Assembly: GCA_023382265.1 (NCBI GenBank)
Contig: JAMCPX010000024.1
Span: forward strand, 1 to 52,813
Length of the DNA: 52,813 nt
From: Deltaproteobacteria bacterium
GTDB taxonomy: Bacteria; JAMCPX01
Reading direction: 5' to 3'
Below are positions 1-7,821 of the stretch, in pieces. A model generated the notes under the pieces. It saw only the letters and a program-made list of their open reading frames with translations. It was not told where the DNA came from and searched no databases. How positions within the stretch are numbered: position 1 is the first letter of the stretch; every line of letters starts with the position of its first letter. The position numbers and the translations under genes were made by a program.

Positions 1-66
1 GATGCCGTGACACGCAGGATTAAGGGTACCTTAATGGAGCATTCTCAATTAAAAATGGCTGTCTAA
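1..66 (+). CDS. 3' end of a truncated reading frame, possibly transposition-related
   Basis: Frame 1 is open from the first base and stops with TAA at 64-66, leaving 21 residues that end in LKMAV. The start lies outside the window. Insertion-sequence-like direct repeats follow within 20 bases, so this could be the tail of a transposase or its ATPase helper. That is inferred from position only. The fragment is too short to recognise and may not be coding. Confidence 0.22.
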   Translation, partial: DAVTRRIKGTLMEHSQLKMAV

Positions 67-79
67 TGAATACGCTTAC

Positions 80-168
80 TGACATTTTCACGTGGTAATT
101 AACTGACATATTGACGTGGCTTTAACATATGAAAGACTATGGTGTCATCTTTCATCGAAAAGTTGACA
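80..168. mobile_element. Putative insertion-sequence end (IS21-like direct repeats)
   Basis: Two 16-nt direct repeats, TGACATTTTCACGTGG (80-95) and TGACATATTGACGTGG (104-119), differ at two positions and are spaced 24 bases apart. Multiple short direct repeats at a terminus are typical of IS21-family ends, where they bind transposase. An 8-bp inverted repeat (129-136 and 148-155) and a TTGACA box (163-168) follow. The box could be an outward -35 element feeding the next gene. No transposase is visible, so the family is inferred. Confidence 0.4.
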
Positions 169-230
169 TCTTAAAGAGTAAATATTAATGGAGATAAGCT
201 GTCGATCCATATCATAAGGAGGAAAATCTG

Positions 231-2168
231 GTGCCTAAAAAACTTTACTGGAAAGGTTTTAAACAGACCGTATCAAATAGTAATATCCATGCATTTATGA
301 AAGAGAATAAGATTAAAGATTTTGATACCCTTGTTAAACGTTCTCAAAAGGATATTGAGTGGTTCTGGGATGCCGTTAATAAATTTCTCGGTATAGAATG
401 GTATACACCATACGGAAAAGTGCTTGATACAAAGAACGGGATAGAATGGCCAAGATGGTTTGTTAACGGTAAAATAAATATTGTTCACAATTGTGTCGAC
501 AGGCATATAAACACATATAGACGTCACAAGGCTGCTCTTGTATGGGAAGGCGAGGATGGGGCTGTTAGAAAACTCACATACCTTGATCTTTATCAAACGA
601 TTAATAAGGCTGCGGACGGCTTAAAAAAACTTGGAATTAACAAGGGTGATGCTGTAGGTGTGTTTATGCCAATGGTTCCAGAGACAGCAATAGTCCTTCT
701 ATCCATAGCAAAAATAGGGGCTATTTTTATTCCTATTTTTTCCGGATATGGTCCCGAGGCAATAGCATCAAGGCTTAATGACGCATCTGCAAAGGTGCTT
801 TTTACAGCGGATGGCTTTTATAGAAAGGGTAGTATCGTTGAGATGAAAAAAACAGCAGATGCAGCTTTACGGGTGTGCGATTGTGTAAAACATACTGTTG
901 TTTTTAAAAGGCTTAATATTGATGTTCCATGGACAGAATCAAGGGATATAAGCTGGGATGATTTTATAAAAGATAAGAGCGCTGTTGTGCCGTCCGAAAG
1001 GCTTGCATCGGAAACGCCGTGGATGGTCATATACACGTCAGGCACAACGGGTAAGCCAAAAGGTGCTGTCCATGTTCACGGCGGCTTTCTTGTAAAACAG
1101 GCAGAAGAGCTTGCCTTTCAGGTAGATCTGCAGGATCAAGATATCCTGTTCTGGTTTACAGACATGGGCTGGATCATGGGACCATGGGAGGTTGTCGGCG
1201 GACTTGCATTAGGCGGGACGATCTTTTTCTACGAAGGCGCACCGGATTATCCTAAACCTGACAGATTATGGGATATGATAGAAAGACACAGGATTACAGG
1301 ACTTGGCATATCACCGACTGCCATAAGGGCTCTTATGCGAAACGGGGACGAATGGGTATCATCACATGATCTTTCAAGTCTTCGTATATTTGGTTCGACA
1401 GGAGAAACTTGGAATCCTGATCCATGGATGTGGCTGTATAAAAACGTTGGCCGGGGCAGATGTCCCATTATAAACCTGTCGGGCGGTACGGAAATCGGCG
1501 CATGCTTCCTTTCCGTACATCCTGTTAAACCTTTAAAACCCTGTTCGCTCGGAGGGCCTTCACTCGGTATGGATGTAGATGTATTTGATGAAAATGCAAA
1601 ACCGATCCGCAATAAAGTTGGTGAACTTGTTTGTAAAAAACCCTGGCCCAGTATGACAAGAGGGATATGGCATAATTCAGAGCGTTACATAGATACATAC
1701 TGGAGCAGATGGGCTCATGTGTGGGTGCATGGCGACTGGGCATCCATTGACAAAGACGGATATTGGTTCTTGCATGGCAGATCTGATGATACGATAAAGA
1801 TAGCAGGGAAAAGACTTGGTCCGGCAGAAGTAGAATCGGTACTTGTTTCGAATAAAGCTGTTTCAGAATCAGCAGCAATAGGTGTACCCGATGAGTTAAA
1901 GGGTGAAGTACTCGTATGCTTTGTAATACTCAAGCAGCATTATGAACCCTCGGAAGAATTGAGAAAAGAGCTGATTCATCTTGTCGCAAATGCACTTGGC
2001 AAATCAATGCAGCCTAAAACAGTTAAGTTTGTTACAGAGCTTCCGAAAACCAGAAATGCAAAGATACTTAGAAGGTTTGTAAAGGCAAAATATCTTGGTG
2101 AGGAGATCAAAGATATCTCATCTCTTGATAATGTATCGGCACTCGTAGCTATAGAGCATGCTATTTGA
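231..2168 (+). CDS. AMP-forming acetyl/acetoacetyl-CoA synthetase-like acyl-CoA synthetase
   Basis: This ANL-superfamily ligase should activate a short carboxylic acid with ATP and CoA in the cytoplasm. The N-terminal 100 residues match the acetyl-CoA synthetase cap. The ATP-binding loop YTSGTTGKPKG is near residue 267. Further motifs are GGTEIG near 420 and GRSDDTIKIAGKRLGP near 520, and the adenylation lysine lies in TRNAKILRR near 611. The 645-residue length fits acetyl- or acetoacetyl-CoA synthetases. The start is GTG, chosen because AAGGAGG sits 8 bases upstream and leads straight into the cap. A second acyl-CoA ligase follows after 131 bases. The exact substrate (acetate, propionate or acetoacetate) cannot be read from the sequence. 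Confidence 0.88.
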   Translation: MPKKLYWKGFKQTVSNSNIHAFMKENKIKDFDTLVKRSQKDIEWFWDAVNKFLGIEWYTPYGKVLDTKNGIEWPRWFVNGKINIVHNCVDRHINTYRRHKAALVWEGEDGAVRKLTYLDLYQTINKAADGLKKLGINKGDAVGVFMPMVPETAIVLLSIAKIGAIFIPIFSGYGPEAIASRLNDASAKVLFTADGFYRKGSIVEMKKTADAALRVCDCVKHTVVFKRLNIDVPWTESRDISWDDFIKDKSAVVPSERLASETPWMVIYTSGTTGKPKGAVHVHGGFLVKQAEELAFQVDLQDQDILFWFTDMGWIMGPWEVVGGLALGGTIFFYEGAPDYPKPDRLWDMIERHRITGLGISPTAIRALMRNGDEWVSSHDLSSLRIFGSTGETWNPDPWMWLYKNVGRGRCPIINLSGGTEIGACFLSVHPVKPLKPCSLGGPSLGMDVDVFDENAKPIRNKVGELVCKKPWPSMTRGIWHNSERYIDTYWSRWAHVWVHGDWASIDKDGYWFLHGRSDDTIKIAGKRLGPAEVESVLVSNKAVSESAAIGVPDELKGEVLVCFVILKQHYEPSEELRKELIHLVANALGKSMQPKTVKFVTELPKTRNAKILRRFVKAKYLGEEIKDISSLDNVSALVAIEHAI

Positions 2169-2250
2169 CCGGTAAATTGCAGTATTAAGTTTTTTATCTG
2201 TAAATGTGTCATTCGTCTTGCACAGGTAAAATCGAAGAGTGCAGAAGATA

Positions 2251-2279
2251 TTGACTTAATTTAAATAAATGGCTAAAAC
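2251..2279 (+). promoter_or_regulatory. Candidate sigma70-type promoter for the long-chain acyl-CoA ligase
   Basis: TTGACT (2251-2256) and TAAAAC (2274-2279) are separated by 17 bases, just upstream of the AAAGGAGG ribosome-binding site of the gene starting at 2300. The -10 box is weak, so the call rests mostly on position and spacing. Confidence 0.35.
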
Positions 2280-2299
2280 CTTATAAAAGGAGGTATAAT

Positions 2300-4090
2300 A
2301 TGAAGTATAAAAGTATTCCTGGAATGTTTTTCTCGCAAGCCGACAAGTATGGGGATAAGCCTGTTCAACAATACAAAAGGGCAGGGCAATGGGTGAATAT
2401 TACATGGAATCAAATGAAAGGTGAGGTAGAACATATTGCCCTCGGTCTTTTAGAACTCGGTTTAAACAAGGGTGAAAATGTCTGCATACTTGCTGAGAAC
2501 AGGCCTGAATGGGCACATGCCGATCTTGGTATCGTAGCCGCCGGCGGTGTAAATGCAGCTATATATGCAACAAATACACCTCAGCAGGTTGAGTACATTA
2601 TTAATGATTCAGAGGCACGATTTATATTTGCATCAAACAAATTACAGCTTGATAAGATTATGAAGATAAGATCTAACATCCCAAAATTAAAAAAAGTGAT
2701 CGTATTTGACTCTCCCGATACAAACCCTGATCAGAATTTTATAATCAGTCTTGAATCATTAAAAAGCCTTGGCGCATCTGCAAAAGATAAAGCAGCTATT
2801 GAAAAACGTTATAATACTATACAGCCGGATGATCTGCTTACAATTGTATACACATCCGGTACAACAGGCGAGCCGAAAGGAGCCATGCTTACGCATAAAA
2901 ATTTACTTACAAATTGTGAAGACGTTGAAGCATATGTGCCGATAAAGGATACGTACCTCGCTTTATCGTTCCTGCCTTTAAGTCATTCATTTGAGAGAAT
3001 GGCGGGCTACTACACAATGCTGTTCTACGGCGCAACCATAGCATATGCAGAAAGTATAGATAAGGTAATAAGCAATATCGCAGAGGTAAAACCCAATGTT
3101 ATGGTATCCGTGCCAAGGGTTTATGAAAAGATGTACGCAAAGATCATTGAAGGAGTAGAGACTGGTTCTTCTTCAAAAAAGAAGATATTTTACTGGGCAC
3201 TTGATACCGGCAAACAAACAATGCCTTATAAACTTGGCGGTAAACCGATTCCATTTGGCTTAAATCTGAAATATGCAATTGCAAAAAAGCTTGTATTCAG
3301 AAAGATTAAGGAGATCCTTGGCGGGAGATTGCTGTTTTTTGTATCAGGCGGGGCTCCGCTATCTAAAGAGCTCGGCGAGTTTTTCTATGCCGCAGACATA
3401 ATGATTATAGAAGGCTATGGATTGTCGGAAACATCCCCTGTCCTTACGGTAAACCCTTTTGGCAAAATGAAGTATGGAACAGCAGGCAAGCCTATTCCAA
3501 ACTGTGAAATAAGAATTGCTCCGGACGGCGAAATACTGGCAAAGGGGCCCATGATCATGAAAGGCTATTTTAAAAAACCCGAAGCAACACAGGAAGTCAT
3601 AGATAAAGACGGCTGGTTTCACACAGGTGATATCGGCTTTCTTGATAATGAGGGTTATCTGCATATAACGGATCGAAAAAAAGACCTTATTGTTACAGCG
3701 GGCGGAAAGAATATTGCTCCGCAGCCTATCGAGAACCTTTTAAAAATGAACAGGTATATCGAGCAGGTAGCTATGATAGGCGATAAAAAACCATACTGCG
3801 TTGCTCTCGTTACTCCGAAATTTGATGCAGTAGAGGCTTATGCAAAACAGAACAATATCCTTTACAAGGATAGAAAAGAGCTTGTTAGCAACACTCAGGT
3901 TGTTGCACTTATCCAAAACGCAATTGACAATGTTAATGCATCACTTGCCAAGTATGAAACCATAAAAAAGTTTAAAGTGCTTCCAACCGAATTTTCTCAG
4001 GAAACGGGTGAATTAACACCAACCCTTAAAATAAAAAGAAGGGTTGTTATGGAAAAATATAAGGATACAATAGAGGAACTGTACGTTTAA
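2300..4090 (+). CDS. Long-chain fatty acid-CoA ligase (FadD15-type)
   Basis: AMP-dependent ligase that activates fatty acids to acyl-CoA for degradation or lipid synthesis. The ATP-binding motif YTSGTTGEPKGAMLTH is near residue 182. GYGLSETSP is near 371, the hinge region GWFHTGDIGFLD near 438, TAGGKNIAPQPIEN near 466, and the C-terminal lysine lies in TPTLKIKRR near 580. The 596-residue length and the YGLSETSP and NIAPQPIE signatures match the FadD15/long-chain family rather than the acetyl-CoA synthetase upstream. The ATG has AGGAGG 7-8 bases upstream. It is followed at a short distance by an MBL hydrolase and a GlcD-like oxidase on the same strand, a likely lipid or organic-acid catabolic cluster. 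Confidence 0.9.
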   Translation: MKYKSIPGMFFSQADKYGDKPVQQYKRAGQWVNITWNQMKGEVEHIALGLLELGLNKGENVCILAENRPEWAHADLGIVAAGGVNAAIYATNTPQQVEYIINDSEARFIFASNKLQLDKIMKIRSNIPKLKKVIVFDSPDTNPDQNFIISLESLKSLGASAKDKAAIEKRYNTIQPDDLLTIVYTSGTTGEPKGAMLTHKNLLTNCEDVEAYVPIKDTYLALSFLPLSHSFERMAGYYTMLFYGATIAYAESIDKVISNIAEVKPNVMVSVPRVYEKMYAKIIEGVETGSSSKKKIFYWALDTGKQTMPYKLGGKPIPFGLNLKYAIAKKLVFRKIKEILGGRLLFFVSGGAPLSKELGEFFYAADIMIIEGYGLSETSPVLTVNPFGKMKYGTAGKPIPNCEIRIAPDGEILAKGPMIMKGYFKKPEATQEVIDKDGWFHTGDIGFLDNEGYLHITDRKKDLIVTAGGKNIAPQPIENLLKMNRYIEQVAMIGDKKPYCVALVTPKFDAVEAYAKQNNILYKDRKELVSNTQVVALIQNAIDNVNASLAKYETIKKFKVLPTEFSQETGELTPTLKIKRRVVMEKYKDTIEELYV

Positions 4091-4120
4091 TATAATAGAT
4101 GAGCCGTTTATAAGGTCAAA

Positions 4121-4133
4121 GGGAGGAATCATT
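4121..4133 (+). promoter_or_regulatory. Strong Shine-Dalgarno placed for a non-AUG start of the MBL gene
   Basis: GGGAGG (4121-4126) is a strong ribosome-binding site. The next in-frame ATG of the MBL gene is 34 bases away (4161), far too distant. In-frame ATC (4128) and ATT (4131) codons lie beside it. Translation from ATT adds residues ending in KVCLPLPF, which matches the usual first strand of this family. A rare ATT start is therefore plausible. Confidence 0.45.
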
Positions 4134-4160
4134 TATAAGGTTTGTCTCCCTTTACCTTTT

Positions 4161-5063
4161 ATGCAAATGAAACATGTCAACGTGTACGTCATTGGTCATG
4201 AAGACCCGATCCTTATAGACACAGGCGCAGATTCGGATGAATCTTATAATGTCTTGTTAGCCTTTTTACGTGAACACGATATAAAGTATATCGATAATAT
4301 TTATCTAACACACGGGCATATCGATCATTATGGGGCCGCTAAAAGATTAATCGACGATGGTATTGCTAAAAATGTGTACGCACATAAAAATGAGCTAAGC
4401 AATATAAGCAGATCTTATGATATGCCTTCATACGCAGAATACCTAAAACAATACGGAATACCCGAAGAGTTGTTCAAGGGATTAAAAGACACATCATCAT
4501 ATTTCGACACCTTTGCACAAATTCCGCTGCACATATCCATAATAGAAACCGGTACAAAGATAAGCTATGATGGCGGCACACTGGAGGTTATACATACACC
4601 CGGGCATACAAAAGGATGCGTATGCTTTTATGATAAAGATAAACGTATTATGTTTTCGGGTGACACTCTATTATCAAGACTATCACCCAATCCCCTGCTC
4701 GATGTTGATGATACAGGCGGAAGACGAAAAAGCCTTGTAGAATACATTGGAACATTAAATAAGCTTTACAACATGGATATTGAAAAAGTTTATCCGGGCC
4801 ATTTTGAAATCATCAATGATCACAAAGCTATTATACAAAATTTAATGAACTTTCATTTCAAACGTATGATGCGAATACACAAGCTTATAAAGGATAAACC
4901 GGCTACGCCGTATGATATTATGAACATGCTTTTTAAGAATTTAAAACAACAGGAGCTGTTTCTTGGTATTTCAGAAGTCGTAGGGCATCTTGATCTACTT
5001 GAAGAAAAGGAAATGGTAACGAGTTTTGAACAGAACGGTTTAGTTTATTATACCGTAAACTGA
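4161..5063 (+). CDS. MBL-fold metallo-hydrolase with C-terminal winged-helix domain
   Basis: Cytoplasmic metallo-beta-lactamase-fold hydrolase of the LACTB2/GloB-like group. The metal ligands are visible: THGHIDH near residue 50, HTPGHTKG near 146, SGDTLLS near 169 and PGHFE near 215. The last 70 residues resemble the winged helix found in this group. The first ATG is at 4161, but the frame is open upstream and homologs normally begin with the strand encoded at 4131-4160, so the real start may be the ATT at 4131 under the GGGAGG site. The gene ends one base before the next start, so it is co-transcribed with the GlcD-like gene. The substrate is unknown; a thioester or lactoyl-type ester is possible. 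Confidence 0.85.
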   Translation: MQMKHVNVYVIGHEDPILIDTGADSDESYNVLLAFLREHDIKYIDNIYLTHGHIDHYGAAKRLIDDGIAKNVYAHKNELSNISRSYDMPSYAEYLKQYGIPEELFKGLKDTSSYFDTFAQIPLHISIIETGTKISYDGGTLEVIHTPGHTKGCVCFYDKDKRIMFSGDTLLSRLSPNPLLDVDDTGGRRKSLVEYIGTLNKLYNMDIEKVYPGHFEIINDHKAIIQNLMNFHFKRMMRIHKLIKDKPATPYDIMNMLFKNLKQQELFLGISEVVGHLDLLEEKEMVTSFEQNGLVYYTVN

Positions 5064-5064
5064 T

Positions 5065-6438
5065 ATGTCTCTTCAAAAAGCTGTTATTAAACAATTAAAA
5101 AAGATCTGCCCTGACAGAGTATTTACGGATCAGGAATCTCAAACCCTTTACAGTTATGATGCAACAAAAATAGCCCATAAGCCGGATGTTGTGGTATTCC
5201 CCGTAAACGTAAAAGAGATTTCTGAAATTGTTAAGACAGCAAATAATGAATCGATCCCGGTTGTGCCAAGAGGGGCGGGTACAGGACTTACAGGCGGGTC
5301 TGTACCCATTATTGCCGGAATTGTTTTGTCTATGGAAAAAATGAATCACCTGTTGTCACTAAAAAAGCCCGATCTCATCGCTGAGGTCGAGCCAGGTATC
5401 GTAACGGGTGATTTACAGAATGCTGTACAGGAAGTAAATCTGTTTTATCCCCCTGACCCGGCAAGTCATGAATTCTCAACTATCGGAGGAAATATCGCTG
5501 AGAACGCCGGCGGCTTAAGGGCGATAAAGTATGGAACAACATCAAATTACGTGCTCGGGCTTGAGGTTGTTTTACCATCCGGAGACATTTTATGGCTTGG
5601 CAAGTACACGCATAAAGGCGTTGTCGGATACAATCTTAATGATCTATTTATAGGCTCAGAGGGAACTTTAGGCATAATAACAAGAGCTGTTCTAAAGCTC
5701 ATTCCAAAGCCCCAAACAAAAGCTACTATGCTTGTTTCATACAGTGATGTACACACCTCTACAACAACCGTAACCGCTATACTTGATACTGGCATCTTAC
5801 CATCGGCACTTGAGTTTATGGATCAGGCATCCATAAAAGCGGTATCTCTCTATCAGGGAAAGAATATATTTGACCTGCGTGCAGGCTCTGCCCTGCTCGT
5901 AGAAGTAGACGGCTCAGAAGAAACTATACGAGCAGATCTTAATAAGCTAAAAACCACATGTGAAAGATATTTACCAATATCTTTGGAGATCGCATACAAT
6001 AATGACGCCGATAATTTGTGGAAGGCGCGCAGGGCAATTTCACCTGCACTTGCAAGAATAAAACCGGACAAACTGAACGAAGATATTGTTGTCCCCTTAT
6101 CAAAGTTGCCGGAACTTGTGGCAGGTGTAGAGCAGATCGGTGCATCTTTAAACGTTCATTATGCAAATTTCGGTCATGCGGGTGACGGAAACATACATGT
6201 AAACTTTTTATACGATGCAAAAGATGTATCGGAGTATAAAAGGGCTTTAAGTGCGGTTGAACGGACATTTGATCTTGTTTTGAATCTGGGAGGCTCTATA
6301 TCGGGCGAACACGGGGTAGGAATTACAAAACTCCCTTACATAACAAAAGAGTTATCCGCACAAACTTATAATCTTATGAAGGCTATCAAGGTGCTTATTG
6401 ATCCCAACAATATAATGAATCCAGGAAAGGCTGTATGA
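5065..6438 (+). CDS. glcD: FAD-linked oxidase, glycolate/D-lactate dehydrogenase GlcD-type
   Basis: Flavoprotein that oxidises a 2-hydroxyacid such as glycolate or D-lactate. The N-terminal PCMH-type FAD-binding domain carries PRGAGTGLTGGSVP near residue 70 and ENAGGLRAIKYG near 147. The C-terminal oxidase domain carries the metal-binding motif FGHAGDGNIHVNF near 370 and GSISGEHGVGITK near 412. The 457 residues are the usual length. The ATG begins one base after the stop of the MBL gene, indicating translational coupling. No GlcE or GlcF partner is nearby, so it may act with subunits elsewhere or as a stand-alone D-lactate dehydrogenase. The family call is firm and the substrate is inferred. 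Confidence 0.87.
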   Translation: MSLQKAVIKQLKKICPDRVFTDQESQTLYSYDATKIAHKPDVVVFPVNVKEISEIVKTANNESIPVVPRGAGTGLTGGSVPIIAGIVLSMEKMNHLLSLKKPDLIAEVEPGIVTGDLQNAVQEVNLFYPPDPASHEFSTIGGNIAENAGGLRAIKYGTTSNYVLGLEVVLPSGDILWLGKYTHKGVVGYNLNDLFIGSEGTLGIITRAVLKLIPKPQTKATMLVSYSDVHTSTTTVTAILDTGILPSALEFMDQASIKAVSLYQGKNIFDLRAGSALLVEVDGSEETIRADLNKLKTTCERYLPISLEIAYNNDADNLWKARRAISPALARIKPDKLNEDIVVPLSKLPELVAGVEQIGASLNVHYANFGHAGDGNIHVNFLYDAKDVSEYKRALSAVERTFDLVLNLGGSISGEHGVGITKLPYITKELSAQTYNLMKAIKVLIDPNNIMNPGKAV

Positions 6439-6462
6439 GTTTAACCTAAAAAATACAATATC

Positions 6463-6505
6463 AGGGGCAGACACGCATGTCTGCCCTGAATTCTTTTATT
6501 ACTGT
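6463..6505. terminator. Bidirectional intrinsic terminator between convergent genes
   Basis: The 9-bp stem GGGCAGACA (6465-6473) pairs perfectly with TGTCTGCCC (6478-6486) around a CGCA loop. A T-rich stretch follows on the + side, and an A-rich stretch (CTAAAAAATA) precedes it, giving a T-run on the - strand. It lies between glcD (+) and the ferritin gene (-), so it can end both transcripts. Confidence 0.75.
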
Positions 6506-6915
6506 TCTGCAAGTGTTGTAAATGTATTATGATGATCTTCTTCGTCTTCAAGTATGTCTTCAAACAGTTTCTTTGTAACCACATCATTTTCTGCAATAGC
6601 TGCTTTAATAATATCCCTGTAAAGTCCTATTGCGTCTTCCTCGTCTTTTATATCTTTGGCCAGTATCTGCTTTAGTTCCCCGCTTATTTCTATGGGTGTT
6701 GGTTTTACCGTTGGAATCCCACCAAGGTAATCAAGCCTTTCTGCTATTTTCTCAGCATGCTGCATCTCCTGAATGGCAATCTTTTTTATCGGCTCCCCGA
6801 CAGCATCTGCAAATGGTCCTCTTATGATGACGTGCTGCCACATGTATTGAATGGAGACCTGAAGCTCTCTTGCGATAGCATCATTTAACATGTCTAAAAG
6901 TTTTTTACTTGCCAT
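6499..6915 (-). CDS. Ferritin-like / bacterioferritin-type iron storage protein
   Basis: Small four-helix ferritin-fold protein that would oxidise and store iron as a cytoplasmic shell. Di-iron ligands are apparent: ELQVSIQYMWQH near residue 17, EMQHAE near 50 for the first half-site, then KDEEDAI near 90 and EDEEDHH near 125 for the second. At 138 residues it is slightly shorter than classic bacterioferritin (about 155). I saw no clear haem-binding methionine, so ferritin-like is the safer name. The ATG has AGGAGG about 6 bases upstream. It stands alone, convergent with glcD, ending on a shared terminator. Confidence 0.85.
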   Translation of the reverse strand: MASKKLLDMLNDAIARELQVSIQYMWQHVIIRGPFADAVGEPIKKIAIQEMQHAEKIAERLDYLGGIPTVKPTPIEISGELKQILAKDIKDEEDAIGLYRDIIKAAIAENDVVTKKLFEDILEDEEDHHNTFTTLAEQ

Positions 6916-7096
6916 ATTTCCTCCTTCCTATAATTTTCATAGTTCAATAACACTTTTTTGAAATAATTGCAAAGAAAAAAGTTATACAAACATGTTTAAA
7001 TGCATAGATAATAGTAATCACTGTTACTGAAAACTATGATAAAATACTCAATAGGCAACAAAAAAGAACAGCTCTAATAAACGAGATTTACTGAAT

Positions 7097-7816
7097 TCAT
7101 CTTGTATTGATCTTTTCTTTCATCTCCCGCACAGCATGCTCGAGTCCGATAAAGACAGCCCTTGCTATAATGGAATGACCTATATTGTATTCTGTTATAC
7201 TATCAATCTTTGTCAATGGTTCGATATTTACGTAGTTTAACCCATGTCCTGCTGCAATACCTAGCTTCAGTTTTTCCGCAGTTATAACCGCATTTATTAT
7301 CCGCTGAATTTCTTTTTCCCGTTCGTCCCTTGTTTTTGCTTCACTGTATCGTGCAGTGCTTATTTCAACCACATCAGCACCTGCCCTATGTGATGCTTTA
7401 ACCTGATCTATTTCTGGATCTATAAAAAGACTGATAATTATGTCTGCATCATGAAACAGCCTTATGTGTTTTTTAAATGTTTCCACATTCAAACTTACTT
7501 CAAGCCCTCCTTCTGTTGTAAGTTCTTCTCTCCTCTCGGGCACAATGGTTATGGTGTCCGGTTTAATATCAAGGGCTATCTTAATCATCTCCTGTGTAGA
7601 TGCCATTTCAAGATTAAACTTTGTTTTGATTAGCCTGCGGGCAAGTTCAAGATCCCTGTCCTGTGTATGCCTGCGATCCTCTCTTAAGTGCATAACAATA
7701 CTATCCGCTCCCGCAAGTTCAATAAGAGAAATCGCTGATACCGGATCGGGCTCTGCGATCTTTCTTGCCTGCCTAATGGTTGCTATATGATCTATATTAA
7801 CCCCAAGCTTTTTCAT
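7097..7816 (-). CDS. pdxJ: Pyridoxine 5'-phosphate synthase PdxJ
   Basis: Condenses 1-deoxyxylulose 5-phosphate with 3-amino-2-oxopropyl phosphate in the last step of the DXP-dependent vitamin B6 pathway. The protein opens with the family signature KLGVNIDHIATIRQAR and continues with HLREDRRHTQDRD near residue 43, an EMAST element near 70, TIVPERREELTTEGGL near 92, and a C-terminal phosphate-binding AAGHGLNY near 193. The 239 residues match the family. It lies five bases downstream of the diguanylate cyclase stop-to-start junction on the same strand, so the two may share a transcript without a functional link. The B6 pathway of this type is common in proteobacteria. Confidence 0.95.
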   Translation of the reverse strand: MKKLGVNIDHIATIRQARKIAEPDPVSAISLIELAGADSIVMHLREDRRHTQDRDLELARRLIKTKFNLEMASTQEMIKIALDIKPDTITIVPERREELTTEGGLEVSLNVETFKKHIRLFHDADIIISLFIDPEIDQVKASHRAGADVVEISTARYSEAKTRDEREKEIQRIINAVITAEKLKLGIAAGHGLNYVNIEPLTKIDSITEYNIGHSIIARAVFIGLEHAVREMKEKINTR

Positions 7817-7821
7817 AATTT

